Shown piece after piece: positions 31,577-39,936 of a DNA stretch of 50,819 nt. Below the pieces are notes generated by a model. The model ran no database searches. It was not told where the DNA came from and was given only the letters and a program-made list of their open reading frames with translations. The stretch is from a virus. How positions within the stretch are numbered: the stretch's first letter is position 1; every line of letters starts with the position of its first letter. The stretch lies in IMG/VR virus record IMGVR_UViG_3300030106_005756, positions 1 through 50,819 of that record; one strand, written 5' to 3'. The position numbers and the translations under genes are program-made.

Positions 31577-32908
31577 TTAATTCACCTTTTTTAGTTTTGG
31601 TAATTTCAGTTTCTTAGGTTCCTCAGAACTTACTTTCTTTAGTTTCGGTAACTTTAACTCCACTTGTTTTGGAAACTCTGGTACATGTCTATCTAAAATT
31701 TTTCCAAACTCTTCTGTCATTCTATCCAACGAAAAATTCTTACTATTATTCAACGATAATCTTTTTGCGTTAGCCGTGTATTTTTTATAACTACGATATA
31801 TTTTTCTAAGTGTTTGTGATGCTTTTTGATAATTTACAGTAAACCATTCTGAACCTTCAACAAAAAATTGGTCTGGAAAAGAACCTTTCTGAACTTTTTC
31901 AAATGCTCCATCCAGTAATACCGAATATTTCGAGTCGAGAAAATCCAAGTGACCACTCCAATTAGAAGCGATTACTGGTTTTTCTGATAGACTAGCCTCT
32001 AATAGTGGTCTACCAAAACCCTCACCATGTGTGAAAGAGATATGTGCTTTTACTTTTGGATGATTATACAATCCATTCATTTCATCATCCGTGAAATCAC
32101 CATGCACCAAATAAATATTTGGACACGTACCTTTAATCTCTGATTTTATCTCGTTAATTTTATTCAACATATTTTCTCTGTCCATGATAGAAAAACCAGC
32201 TGAACTAGTTTTCATTATTAACGCTGGTTGTTTTTTCATATTTTTAAAAGTTTCACAAAATACTTTTATCAACATACCTGTATCTTTTCTATCTTTACCA
32301 AGCCCACCTTGTAGCCAATGACCAACATAAAGAAAACAAAATTCCTCGTCAATCTTACCCATCTCATCAATAAAATCTTTTGTAAACTCATTTGTTTTTT
32401 TGAATATATTAGTGTCGGCCCCCTCAAATAAAACCTCAATCGGTTTTTCATTTTTGAGAACACCTTGTTTTTCACCTGTTTGGTCATTTTGAATGTCAAA
32501 CTGAACCTTACCTAAAACATCTTTGACAAAATTAGATGGTACAATGTTTAGATTCATTCTATTCATACCTTGTATCCACTCTGGCGGACAGGCAGTGGTT
32601 TCCAATCCAGCTGTAATACCTATGTTGTATTTTGCTATTGGTTGAAACTCGTTAGGTATAACAACATGAATATGAAGTTCAGGTTGTGATGACAAATTAG
32701 GTTCAGATAGTAATCTTTCAATGATTGGGATATCATTTGGGTCATTTTTATCTAAAGCGTTCATTGGTGTGTTACCCCAACGTACAGACCAAATTTTCAC
32801 ATCGTATCTATCTAAAGCGATTAACGAACGCACTATATCTCTACTATGTGCTCCATATCCACTTCTCGTAGCAACTGGTGCCGTAACTAAACATAATGGT
32901 TTACTCAT
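31577..32908 (-). CDS. Group 1 (GT4-like) glycosyltransferase with Lys-rich repeat tail
   Basis: 443 residues. The N-terminal Rossmann half includes VTAPVATRSGYGAHSRDIV; the C-terminal half has LYVGHWLQGGLGKDRKD, HISFTHGEGFGRPLLEASLSEKPVIASNWSGHLDFL (family GxxxExxxxGxPV loop). The last 30 residues contain an imperfect duplication of LKLPKLKKV, giving a basic tail that may bind DNA or membrane. DNA glucosylation by phage GT4 enzymes is known, so DNA is a possible acceptor, but unproven. Confidence 0.8.
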   Translation of the reverse strand: MSKPLCLVTAPVATRSGYGAHSRDIVRSLIALDRYDVKIWSVRWGNTPMNALDKNDPNDIPIIERLLSEPNLSSQPELHIHVVIPNEFQPIAKYNIGITAGLETTACPPEWIQGMNRMNLNIVPSNFVKDVLGKVQFDIQNDQTGEKQGVLKNEKPIEVLFEGADTNIFKKTNEFTKDFIDEMGKIDEEFCFLYVGHWLQGGLGKDRKDTGMLIKVFCETFKNMKKQPALIMKTSSAGFSIMDRENMLNKINEIKSEIKGTCPNIYLVHGDFTDDEMNGLYNHPKVKAHISFTHGEGFGRPLLEASLSEKPVIASNWSGHLDFLDSKYSVLLDGAFEKVQKGSFPDQFFVEGSEWFTVNYQKASQTLRKIYRSYKKYTANAKRLSLNNSKNFSLDRMTEEFGKILDRHVPEFPKQVELKLPKLKKVSSEEPKKLKLPKLKKVN

Positions 32909-32916
32909 ATATACCT

Positions 32917-33051
32917 CTACTTAAATGGACTCTTTAAAAATTCTATAAATCCATCACGGACTTTTCTAAAAAAAATATCCTCTGAACCACGAAAGTTTCC
33001 AACAATATTTTTTTTACGATATCTTCTTTTTGTTTTATTTCTTGTAGGCAT
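32917..33051 (-). CDS. Small basic protein (44 aa)
   Basis: ATG at 33051 follows AAGGAG (5 nt spacing); stop TAG at 32917. The product starts MPTRNKTKRRYRKKN and ends FIEFLKSPFK: a very basic N-terminus and an amphipathic C-terminus. It fills the only gap between two glycosyltransferase genes in the same orientation. Function unknown. Confidence 0.6.
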   Translation of the reverse strand: MPTRNKTKRRYRKKNIVGNFRGSEDIFFRKVRDGFIEFLKSPFK

Positions 33052-33061
33052 CTTTTTCTCC

Positions 33062-34450
33062 TTATGCTTTAAAAATACTATAACGTTTTCTTGGTGTCCA
33101 CTTTTCGAAAGCCGTATCCATTTGGTCGATAAAGTTTTTACTCATCCATCTTACACTTTGCATTGACTCATCGCCATTAACAAACTCGTGTCCTTTTAAT
33201 CCATACTCTTCTCTTTTATCTTGACCTTCATCATACCATTCTTTGATGGCATTACCAGCATCATCCCATCTACATCTGTCGTCGAAAATGTAGGGTGTGG
33301 GTATTGAGCCTTGAAGTGAACGGTTAGATGGCCAAATTGGTTTAACCCAATCTCCCCAAGTCAAATCAGAATTTTTCTTCCATTTCGTATCATCATGAAA
33401 TGATTTAATTTCTTCATAATCTTTATATGTCACAAATTTACCGTTTAGTTTGAATCCACATTGGTCTTGTAATCCACCTGTAACATTTACAATTATCGGT
33501 GTGCCTGTCATCAAAGATTCACAAGTTCCCAATCCAAAACCCTCATTTGAAGCCATGTTAATAGTTAGGTCTGACATATTATATAAATAATTCAGTTGTT
33601 GTGTTGATAGTCGTTGGTCACTAAAGTACACTTTATAATCTGGTGCCAACGTCTTAGCAACAACCGGTAAATCTGTACCATTCTCATCACGAGGTTGGGT
33701 ATGCATCAATAGGCAACATTTATCTGCTTCTTCTTTAGACAATTGGTCGCAGAAATATTTGAACGCCATTATAACATCACCTGGTAACTTACGTCTAATA
33801 TTTCTATTATTATAAAATACGATAAACTCTATATTATCATCCGTCAGTTGTTTTCTCATCGATTCCACTTGTTTGAATTCATCAGAAAATTTATCCACAG
33901 GATAGAATTGTTTCTCATTCACACCATGAGGTAAATAAGTACAATCCCAATCTGTTCTTGGTTTTCTTTTTGCTACCTCTTTAACTATTGAAACGGTCTG
34001 TTTCGATATATTCATAATAAGGTCACAAGATTCGTAAAAGTTTTCGTTGTAATGTGGGGCTGGCCAATCGTCCCAAATGTTGTAATAAAATATTGGAATA
34101 TTCTGTCTAATCTCATGTTCCATCTCATATAACCATCCCCAAAATCTTGGGTCTGTATAATGAAGTATTCCATCTATCTGATGTTTATCAATTATGGTAC
34201 GAATTAAATCAGGATTACCATAACCACTAACCGGATAGATTGTTAATTTTGCGTCTTGAACACCTGATTCTTTCGCCACAGATTCGTCCATATTGATAAT
34301 TTTACCCTCGTCTGGATGTTTAATCGCACCACCGACTTGTATCCAATCATAGTGGTTTAAAGTTCCAATGACAAATTCTCTTGACATTGTACCCACACCT
34401 GAATTCATTCTCAAATCATCGGATAACAAAAGTATCTTTCTTTTAGCCAT
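33062..34450 (-). CDS. GT-B (group 1-like) glycosyltransferase
   Basis: 462 residues. ILLLSDDLRMNSGVGTMSREF at the N-terminus has the GVG donor-acceptor loop. IVFYNNRNIRRKLPGDVIMAF opens the second Rossmann domain, and SDLTINMASNEGFGLGTCESLMTGTPIIVNVTGG is the hallmark ExFGxxxxExxxxGxP loop of GT4 enzymes. It marks the upstream edge of the glycan island; upstream genes are DNA-metabolism or small phage proteins. Confidence 0.82.
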   Translation of the reverse strand: MAKRKILLLSDDLRMNSGVGTMSREFVIGTLNHYDWIQVGGAIKHPDEGKIINMDESVAKESGVQDAKLTIYPVSGYGNPDLIRTIIDKHQIDGILHYTDPRFWGWLYEMEHEIRQNIPIFYYNIWDDWPAPHYNENFYESCDLIMNISKQTVSIVKEVAKRKPRTDWDCTYLPHGVNEKQFYPVDKFSDEFKQVESMRKQLTDDNIEFIVFYNNRNIRRKLPGDVIMAFKYFCDQLSKEEADKCCLLMHTQPRDENGTDLPVVAKTLAPDYKVYFSDQRLSTQQLNYLYNMSDLTINMASNEGFGLGTCESLMTGTPIIVNVTGGLQDQCGFKLNGKFVTYKDYEEIKSFHDDTKWKKNSDLTWGDWVKPIWPSNRSLQGSIPTPYIFDDRCRWDDAGNAIKEWYDEGQDKREEYGLKGHEFVNGDESMQSVRWMSKNFIDQMDTAFEKWTPRKRYSIFKA

Positions 34451-34670
34451 TCAAAACTCCCTTTGGATTATCATCAAAATATTTTATCAACACACTCAAC
34501 TTATCATCATATTCAGCGATGATTTCTAATTCTTTTTCTATCGTATCCATTATGTCAGGATGTTCAGCAACACCTCTTGGATTTTCAAGAAGATTTTCAA
34601 TATTCACTCTATGTTTCTCTATGTGTGCTTTGAAGTGTAACTTACTAGCATTTATTATATCAGTCCTCAT
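34443..34670 (-). CDS. Small helical protein (75 aa)
   Basis: 75 residues, almost all predicted helix with charged residues (MRTDIINASKLHFKAHIEKH), no Cys. From memory, similar helical proteins accompany T4-like structural or head-vertex genes as hypotheticals, but I cannot name a function. It overlaps the glycosyltransferase start and follows 34667-34858 with a four-base overlap. Confidence 0.55.
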   Translation of the reverse strand: MRTDIINASKLHFKAHIEKHRVNIENLLENPRGVAEHPDIMDTIEKELEIIAEYDDKLSVLIKYFDDNPKGVLNG

Positions 34671-34858
34671 AATCTACTCCCACTAGGTTTAAGGTTTTTC
34701 CAATCATGTATTTGTTGTTTGAATTCGTCGTCAATCAAATATAAGTCCATTGACCTATTAACGAGCTTTTGTAATGTAAATTCATTTGATAACGATTTAT
34801 ATTTAAATTTCTTATATAAATCTTCTAATAATTTTACGGATGTTAATTTGTATTTCAT
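34667..34858 (-). CDS. Small protein, possible ribbon-helix-helix DNA binder (63 aa)
   Basis: 63 residues beginning MKYKLTSVKLLEDLYKKFKY. The short N-terminal strand followed by two helices (LLEDLYKKFKYKSL, LQKLVNRSMDLYL) fits an Arc/MetJ-like ribbon-helix-helix. A promoter-like element sits just upstream (34887-34915), so it begins its own transcript; autoregulation would be plausible. Confidence in the fold is low. Confidence 0.5.
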   Translation of the reverse strand: MKYKLTSVKLLEDLYKKFKYKSLSNEFTLQKLVNRSMDLYLIDDEFKQQIHDWKNLKPSGSRL

Positions 34859-34886
34859 AATAGAACCTCTTGTATATACATATATA

Positions 34887-34915
34887 AGTATATACTAATT
34901 AATTATTTTAATCAA
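34887..34915 (-). promoter_or_regulatory. Candidate sigma-70-type promoter
   Basis: TTGATT (34915-34910), 17-bp AT-rich spacer, TATACT (34892-34887). Both boxes are close to the bacterial consensus; the gene at 34667-34858 follows after about 30 nt. The surrounding AT richness raises the chance of a false match. Confidence 0.45.
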
Positions 34916-35308
34916 TTTTTTTAACCTCTCGGCATGTTTGATGGTGTCCATCGTTCCTCTAGACTCTACACCCTCTGGTATAAAAGCCACAATAATATTT
35001 GAATATTCAGCTATCTGTTTATTTCGTTTGAAATAATTCGAAATATAATATGGTTTATTGTATTCCCCCCTAGGTCTAATACAATGCATGTTATGATTGT
35101 AATGTGCTGGTGGAAACTCTGTGTATTTCAAATCAAATTCTAACGCGTATTTTTTAGCCAAACCATCAGCCCCATCTTTTTGTCCACCACTAACAACCTC
35201 AACCTCATCACCATACTTGTTTTTGATTTCGAATATTAAATCTTTAATTTTTCTTTTATCGGTATATTTACGACTACCGACAATACCAACTTTAATCCTC
35301 GTAGTCAT
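34895..35308 (-). CDS. SLOG/DUF2493-like nucleotide-binding protein
   Basis: 137 residues. VGIVGSRKYTD (8-18) and VVSGGQKDGADGLAKKYA (38-55) reproduce the GSR...SGGxxGxD pattern of YspA/DprA-related SLOG domains, followed by the EFPPAHY strand and NSIIVAFIPEGVESRGTMDTIKHA at the end. SLOG proteins bind nucleotides or ADP-ribose-type ligands, but no reaction is established for phage copies. Confidence 0.75.
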   Translation of the reverse strand: MTTRIKVGIVGSRKYTDKRKIKDLIFEIKNKYGDEVEVVSGGQKDGADGLAKKYALEFDLKYTEFPPAHYNHNMHCIRPRGEYNKPYYISNYFKRNKQIAEYSNIIVAFIPEGVESRGTMDTIKHAERLKKLIKIIN

Positions 35309-35708
35309 TTCTTTTTTGTTTCTTGGATGGTTTATCGGATAAACAAAATTTAGCGGTTGAATGAAAATTATTCAAAGCCTCAAGTAGTTGTTTCTTATTA
35401 TTGAATAGGTGTTGAAATCTAATTTGTTGTTTATGATTGACATCATCTCTTTTGGTTATATCATACCAAATAAAATCATTGGGTTTTAATTTATTATCAA
35501 CTACAATTTTTGTTTTCAGATGTAATTTGTTTTCATATTTTAATAAAAACTTATTAATATCCTCTGAAGTAAGGCTACCCTCACGATACCATAGAGTCAA
35601 ATAATATTTTATGTCATCTTTATGTATTGATTCTAATTTATTTAAAACTTTTTCTTCTATATCGGTATTAATAAAACTACTCAAATCAACTCTTAAACTT
35701 AATTTCAT
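35292..35708 (-). CDS. Hypothetical protein (138 aa)
   Basis: 138 residues with a Lys-rich C-terminus (KPSKKQKRNDYED) and no Cys or membrane segment; a helical N-terminal half (NTDIEEKVLNKLESI). It begins at the stop of the PD-(D/E)XK nuclease gene (ATGA overlap) and overlaps the SLOG gene. Possibly an accessory of the nuclease; not recognised. Confidence 0.55.
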   Translation of the reverse strand: MKLSLRVDLSSFINTDIEEKVLNKLESIHKDDIKYYLTLWYREGSLTSEDINKFLLKYENKLHLKTKIVVDNKLKPNDFIWYDITKRDDVNHKQQIRFQHLFNNKKQLLEALNNFHSTAKFCLSDKPSKKQKRNDYED

Positions 35709-36571
35709 TATTTTACTCCTTCGTCACAATGTTCTGTTTGATTAAATTCACAAAATCTACAATTCTTTTTTGATGGTCTTTTGATAAAATCATGATTCAG
35801 ATTATAATCACCATCTTTAAACGATTCCTTGATAAAAGTATCTAGGTTGTTGTTGACTTTATTTATACTTGGTTTACCGTTAGCTGGGCTAAATGTCTGA
35901 ATTCTTCTCTGTGGGAAATCAACTTTGTCATATAGTTTTCTCTTAACTATGAAGTATTCAACATCAATTTTATCCAAAGGTATATCGTGTTGTGCTCCAT
36001 AAAATTGTTTGTATAACAACAGCTGGTCTGTCTTATTCTTATCGGCTTTCATATATTTGTTCCAGCCCATGGTTGATGTTTTGATATCTATTATCTTATA
36101 TCTATCTCTCAACTTATCGTAAAGTAATACATCGATGTAACCGATAAATTTAATATCATTCGGTAAGTCATAGTTAATCGGAACCTCAATACCAACTAAT
36201 TCATAACCTTTCTTACTAAAATAGTTTTGTCTTTTTTTCTTAAACCAATCTAATATTAACAAACCATGTTGATAAAACTCTTCCATATCGGTTTGTTCAC
36301 AGAAAACTTCACCACCGTTGCGTTCCATAATCTGTTTATAGTTACGTTTCATCCTTGTTAATAACATATCCCTCAACGGAAGAGCGTCAGCCATCTTTAT
36401 GGTGTCATTATACATTACAGTAAGATATGTTTGAAGAACCTCATGCATAGAAGTACCAAACATGGTATGAATACTATCTGTATAAACCCCTAACTTATCA
36501 ACATAATTAAGTTTCCATTTGAACGGACATATGTCCCATTGACTGTATTGGCTATAACTTATTCGCTTCAC
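35708..36571 (-). CDS. PD-(D/E)XK nuclease of RecB/Cas4 type with an Fe-S-like cysteine set
   Basis: 287 residues. ISYSQYSQWDICPFKWKLNY has the QxxxWxxCPxK pattern of PDDEXK_1 nucleases; GTSMHEVLQ supplies a conserved His; FIGYIDVLLYD then YKIIDIKTST give D...DxK of the active site. CRFCEFNQTEHC near the end, with Cys14 at the start, forms the four cysteines that bind a 4Fe-4S cluster in Cas4/AddB. No CRISPR genes are nearby, so a DNA-processing role in phage replication or recombination is likely. GTG start at 36571. Confidence 0.82.
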   Translation of the reverse strand: MKRISYSQYSQWDICPFKWKLNYVDKLGVYTDSIHTMFGTSMHEVLQTYLTVMYNDTIKMADALPLRDMLLTRMKRNYKQIMERNGGEVFCEQTDMEEFYQHGLLILDWFKKKRQNYFSKKGYELVGIEVPINYDLPNDIKFIGYIDVLLYDKLRDRYKIIDIKTSTMGWNKYMKADKNKTDQLLLYKQFYGAQHDIPLDKIDVEYFIVKRKLYDKVDFPQRRIQTFSPANGKPSINKVNNNLDTFIKESFKDGDYNLNHDFIKRPSKKNCRFCEFNQTEHCDEGVK

Positions 36572-36951
36572 TTAGCCCACTTTCCTCTTGCAACGACTTG
36601 AGCCATAACCCCATAGTTAGATATATCTGAATAACTATCTACTAAACCTTCACCCTTAAGTGAACCATTGTCACCTCTCATAAGTATGGTTTTTATTCTC
36701 TCGACTTTATCGTTAATCCTAAACCAAACACCCATAAGAGATAGTCTCTTTTCTTCTTCATTTACTAATGCCTGACCAACAGCTATATTCTGTGGGCCGT
36801 AATCATGTTGTTTATGAAGAAACAATTCATATTGTTCTCTTTGTATTTTTTTAAACTCTGATGTCATCTCAGGATACTTATCTTCCATGTGTTTTACAAC
36901 ATTAACACTATGTCTAGAAGTACCCTTTGAGTTGTCACTTATAACTTTCAT
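36568..36951 (-). CDS. Nmad1 (DUF1599) nucleotide-modification-associated protein
   Basis: 127 residues. FLHKQHDYGPQNI, SLMGVWFRINDKVERIKTILMRGDN and EGLVDSYSDISNYGVMAQVVARGKW match the DUF1599/Nmad1 consensus strongly. Genes of this family are found beside phage and bacterial base-modification enzymes, and the reaction is unknown. RBS GGAGTG. A TTGACT/TATATT promoter lies just upstream (36974-37003), so it starts a transcription unit. Confidence 0.85.
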   Translation of the reverse strand: MKVISDNSKGTSRHSVNVVKHMEDKYPEMTSEFKKIQREQYELFLHKQHDYGPQNIAVGQALVNEEEKRLSLMGVWFRINDKVERIKTILMRGDNGSLKGEGLVDSYSDISNYGVMAQVVARGKWAK

Positions 36952-36973
36952 ATATCACTCCAATTTACATCTA

Positions 36974-37003
36974 AATATACACAAAAAATCCTATACAAGT
37001 CAA
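36974..37003 (-). promoter_or_regulatory. Promoter of Nmad1 unit, TTGACT-N18-TATATT
   Basis: -35 TTGACT at 37003-36998, spacer of 18 bp containing TATAG and a T-run, -10 TATATT at 36979-36974, then TAGAT. The whole element matches the one before gp43 almost base for base in the boxes and the following TATATTTA(C/G)AT. Confidence 0.6.
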
Positions 37004-37011
37004 GTGTTTTT

Positions 37012-37518
37012 TTATAAATTTCCATCGTTTATACTACCAACAACGTTGAGTCCAGCATCTTTTATCTTTTTTTCTTCGATACCCCATTTTCTACCTAGTT
37101 CACCGAGTTCCATCATACCACCCTCTGTGAGCATCAACATGTCCACGGCCTCTATGGCTTCTTTTCTACTACAATTATCGTTATTTCTGACAACATTAAT
37201 TAACCATTCTGGATAATCCATATCATTTCTCCCTTTTACGTATTTCAACCAACGCTTACCTTTCGGTAATATGTTGGTGTAAAGTTTATATAACTCTTTT
37301 GGTTGTAAGTTATATTTTTGTAATTCATTTACTAATTCCATCCAATCAGAGTTCATGGATAGGAATCGGTTGACCATATAATTTGACCAAGACTTTTTGT
37401 CCTCATCAGATATCTCATCCCAATAGTTAGGATTCTGAACGGATGTTATCTGATTTATGTGGTCGAACAGACTTTTTCTTTTTACCAAAGATTTTTTCCC
37501 ACTTCTCTTCCCACTCAT
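37012..37518 (-). CDS. 62: Sliding-clamp loader small subunit (gp62-like)
   Basis: 168 residues. SLFDHINQITSVQNPNYWDEISDEDKKSWSNYMVNRFLSM (about 16-55) matches the T4 gp62 N-terminal signature (SLFDxIxxIT...MINRFLSM). It assembles with gp44 to load the gp45 clamp onto DNA. The start at 37518 lies within the small nested gene 37427-37576 in another frame. Position three genes after gp44 agrees with the T4 arrangement gp45-gp44-gp62. Confidence 0.85.
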   Translation of the reverse strand: MSGKRSGKKSLVKRKSLFDHINQITSVQNPNYWDEISDEDKKSWSNYMVNRFLSMNSDWMELVNELQKYNLQPKELYKLYTNILPKGKRWLKYVKGRNDMDYPEWLINVVRNNDNCSRKEAIEAVDMLMLTEGGMMELGELGRKWGIEEKKIKDAGLNVVGSINDGNL

Positions 37519-37576
37519 CTTGAGTTATACCTCTCCGTAATTTATCACCTTTACCAGCACCTGTATCTTTACTCAT
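37427..37576 (-). CDS. Small basic protein (49 aa) overlapping gp62 out of frame
   Basis: ATG at 37576 with AGG close upstream, TAA at 37427. Starts MSKDTGAGKGDKLRRGITQD and continues EWEEKWEKIFGKKKKS. It shares about 92 nt with gp62 in a different frame. From memory, small T4-like phage proteins with an ITQEEWxxKW-like segment exist, which raises confidence, but the RBS spacing is poor and gp62 needs the same DNA. Confidence 0.45.
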   Translation of the reverse strand: MSKDTGAGKGDKLRRGITQDEWEEKWEKIFGKKKKSVRPHKSDNIRSES

Positions 37577-37808
37577 CACCTTTTGGTATCATCTTATCTG
37601 GTACTTTACCACAGTTACCACAAGCAAATACCTCGATTGGTATCATAGCTTCTTGACCTGTTGGTGACATCAATGGTGAGACTCTTCTTATAAAATAAGA
37701 TTTTATAAAGGTATAGTTACCACATGCATCACACTTTAAAGATTCGGTATCTTTGATATTTAATTTTTTAGGTGGTGTCTTTATTGGTTTCATTGGTTTT
37801 GTACTCAT
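37569..37808 (-). CDS. Zinc-ribbon protein (79 aa)
   Basis: 79 residues. CDAC (26-29) and CGNC (63-66) are separated by a strand-rich segment (TFIKSYFIRRVSPLM), forming a zinc ribbon. It is coupled to gp44 (ATGA) and to the nested small gene. Similar proteins appear as conserved hypotheticals next to clamp-loader genes of T4-like phages; possible replication accessory, not proven. Confidence 0.7.
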   Translation of the reverse strand: MSTKPMKPIKTPPKKLNIKDTESLKCDACGNYTFIKSYFIRRVSPLMSPTGQEAMIPIEVFACGNCGKVPDKMIPKGDE

Positions 37809-38731
37809 TTTATCACTCCTAATAATTCTATTAACATTGCCATAGCGTTTATCTCCTTGTCGACTACCTGAGTATCGGATAGTTCATATCGAGCTATAAC
37901 CAGAATACATTCCGCGACATGTCCCTTACCCCAATCATCTACCTCATCATATAACAATCTGAATAAATCAGCAAAGTCTGTTATTTTATTGTCCAACAAA
38001 AGTTGTCTAATATCTTTGAACGCTGTTTTCTTATCTTGTGTCTTTAGTATCTTCAACAACTTTAACTTGTAGTCATTCTGTATGATACTCGTCGTATCTA
38101 ATTTCAATTTACCCTTCACAACATTTCTTTGTGCCGCGTTTATCACTCTACGAATATCAGGATAACCACTATCAATTAGCACTTTTAAATCTTTCATATC
38201 TGACATCACGTTTTCTTGTAACAATATATTGTGTATGTGTTTAGCAACTTCCTTCTTCGATGGTGGTATGATTTGAAATGATTGACAACGAGATTGTATG
38301 GGGTCAATTATTCTCTCTACGAAATTACAAGTAAGGATAAACCTACAATGTTTAGAGAAAGTCTCCATGAGATTACGAAGAGCGGCCTGAGCATTCGGTG
38401 TTATGTAATCACACTCATCCAATATTATTATCTTGTAATCTTTGAAACCCATCGTAGATGCAAAGTTCTTTACCTTATTCCTAACCGTATCCACATTGTT
38501 CTCATCAGATGCGTTGATGTAAAGATAATCACACTCTATGTTGTTGACTAGTATTTTAGCGAGAGTGGTCTTACCCGTACCAGCCTTACCGTATAATAAA
38601 AGGTGTGGTAAGTCTCCACTCTCAAGGTAAACAGATACCTTATCCTTGAGATGTTCGTTCCCAATGTAAGTATCTAGATTATTAGGCCGATACTTCTCTA
38701 CCCATAATGTATGACTCAAATTTTTCTCCAT
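37805..38731 (-). CDS. 44: Sliding-clamp loader large subunit (gp44-like AAA+ ATPase)
   Basis: 308 residues with start at 38731. WVEKYRP (10-16) is the RFC-family signature; LLLYGKAGTGKTTLAK is Walker A; IIILDECDYITPNAQAALRNLME is Walker B and the following helix; TCN is sensor 1; DPIQSRCQSF contains the arginine finger SRC. It loads gp45 with gp62. The start overlaps the methyltransferase end. Confidence 0.93.
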   Translation of the reverse strand: MEKNLSHTLWVEKYRPNNLDTYIGNEHLKDKVSVYLESGDLPHLLLYGKAGTGKTTLAKILVNNIECDYLYINASDENNVDTVRNKVKNFASTMGFKDYKIIILDECDYITPNAQAALRNLMETFSKHCRFILTCNFVERIIDPIQSRCQSFQIIPPSKKEVAKHIHNILLQENVMSDMKDLKVLIDSGYPDIRRVINAAQRNVVKGKLKLDTTSIIQNDYKLKLLKILKTQDKKTAFKDIRQLLLDNKITDFADLFRLLYDEVDDWGKGHVAECILVIARYELSDTQVVDKEINAMAMLIELLGVIK

Positions 38732-39936
38732 ATCCAAATTGGTTCACAAAATGTTTTGTCTTTAGTTTCTTCTGCCTTATTTAAGGCCTCTTCCGTATAA
38801 TCTTCTGATTTGGCTGTGCCAGCTCCACCACTATTTGGTCGTTTCGCTAGTTCCATCCCAATACAACCTTGATATTCTGAATCAGTAAATGTTGATAGAA
38901 AATCGTTCATAGGGTTACATATTTCCAACCAACTCTTAGATGATTTAGAACTAGAATAAACATCTGATATGTTTACTAATAAATATCCACCACTTTTTAC
39001 AGAACACCATAAATTTTTCAAAGTCTGTTGTAGAAAGTTTTCATTCCATTCATTAATCTCTTTATACTTTACCCAACTCTGTGTATCATCATAACTATAT
39101 CTTTCAACATTAAAGTAAGGTGGTGATGTAAATACTGTATCGAATGTATCTTCATACTTTGTAAAGTCTACATCCTCGGCAGGCTTACATATAAATTCAC
39201 AAGTTTTGTCAGGTTCAAATATTGATTTATGTTTATCATAGAACTTTGACTGTTGATGATATATTGGATGATTCTCTTTACGAGGGTCAACACCAACATA
39301 ATATTCAGCAGTTTCACTTGCATAAAAACCAGCTAATCTATCCCCCCAACCAGCACTAAAGTCAAGTATATTTTTACTATTCAACTTATCGTATAAAACT
39401 TTAGAAACATTTGGTTTGAACTGAGCACATATGTACTTTCTCAAACCAATCATTGTCCTAAGCACGTTACGATTTATCCTCGGTAACTTCAACGAATAAG
39501 CAGAACCCATGAGGCTTGTCATAAACTTTTCATTACCCCAAGTTCTCTGTGGACCTGGTGAAACCGAACCATCTACTGACCATCTATTAGCCTGTTGAAA
39601 GTAATTACTTGATTGATTACCAGTATTAATCCTACGAAAGTATTGTTGTTTACCTTGGAATGATAACCCATATCTATACTCCGTACCCTCACGGGCAAAC
39701 CACTCACCGTTGACTAAAATATCAGTATGCTTCATACCTTTTAATTTTAGATAATCACGATGTGCATCTTTCTTAGATATTTCGGCATAAGGGATTTCAT
39801 AAGTCATAGCTACTTTAGCTAAACTTTCCTTTACATCTTCCTTATCAAATGTATTCTTTATATGTTCCCATTCTTTCTCATCAATAGAAAGATATGGTTT
39901 CATGTTTAAGAATTTATCGAAATATTCTAAGTACAT
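38716..39936 (-). CDS. SPPY-type DNA amino-methyltransferase B
   Basis: 406 residues. NILDFSAGWGDRLAGFYA is motif I (SAM); AEYYVGVDPRKE the ribose contact; and TVFTSPPYFNVERY motif IV (TSPPY, the N4-cytosine/N6-adenine catalytic loop). LLVNISDVYSSS follows. Motif order I then IV is clear. The protein is a paralogue of the one at 46826-47899: both have SxGWG(D/G)R and an identical TSPPYF(N/D). It lies between gp45 and gp44 genes. Target base and specificity cannot be predicted. Confidence 0.85.
   Translation of the reverse strand: MYLEYFDKFLNMKPYLSIDEKEWEHIKNTFDKEDVKESLAKVAMTYEIPYAEISKKDAHRDYLKLKGMKHTDILVNGEWFAREGTEYRYGLSFQGKQQYFRRINTGNQSSNYFQQANRWSVDGSVSPGPQRTWGNEKFMTSLMGSAYSLKLPRINRNVLRTMIGLRKYICAQFKPNVSKVLYDKLNSKNILDFSAGWGDRLAGFYASETAEYYVGVDPRKENHPIYHQQSKFYDKHKSIFEPDKTCEFICKPAEDVDFTKYEDTFDTVFTSPPYFNVERYSYDDTQSWVKYKEINEWNENFLQQTLKNLWCSVKSGGYLLVNISDVYSSSKSSKSWLEICNPMNDFLSTFTDSEYQGCIGMELAKRPNSGGAGTAKSEDYTEEALNKAEETKDKTFCEPIWIWRKI

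Noticed and set aside
35708-36571. A CRISPR-Cas locus suggested by the Cas4-like protein.
   Set aside because: No repeats, Cas1 or Cas2 near it; the nuclease is typical of phage DNA metabolism.
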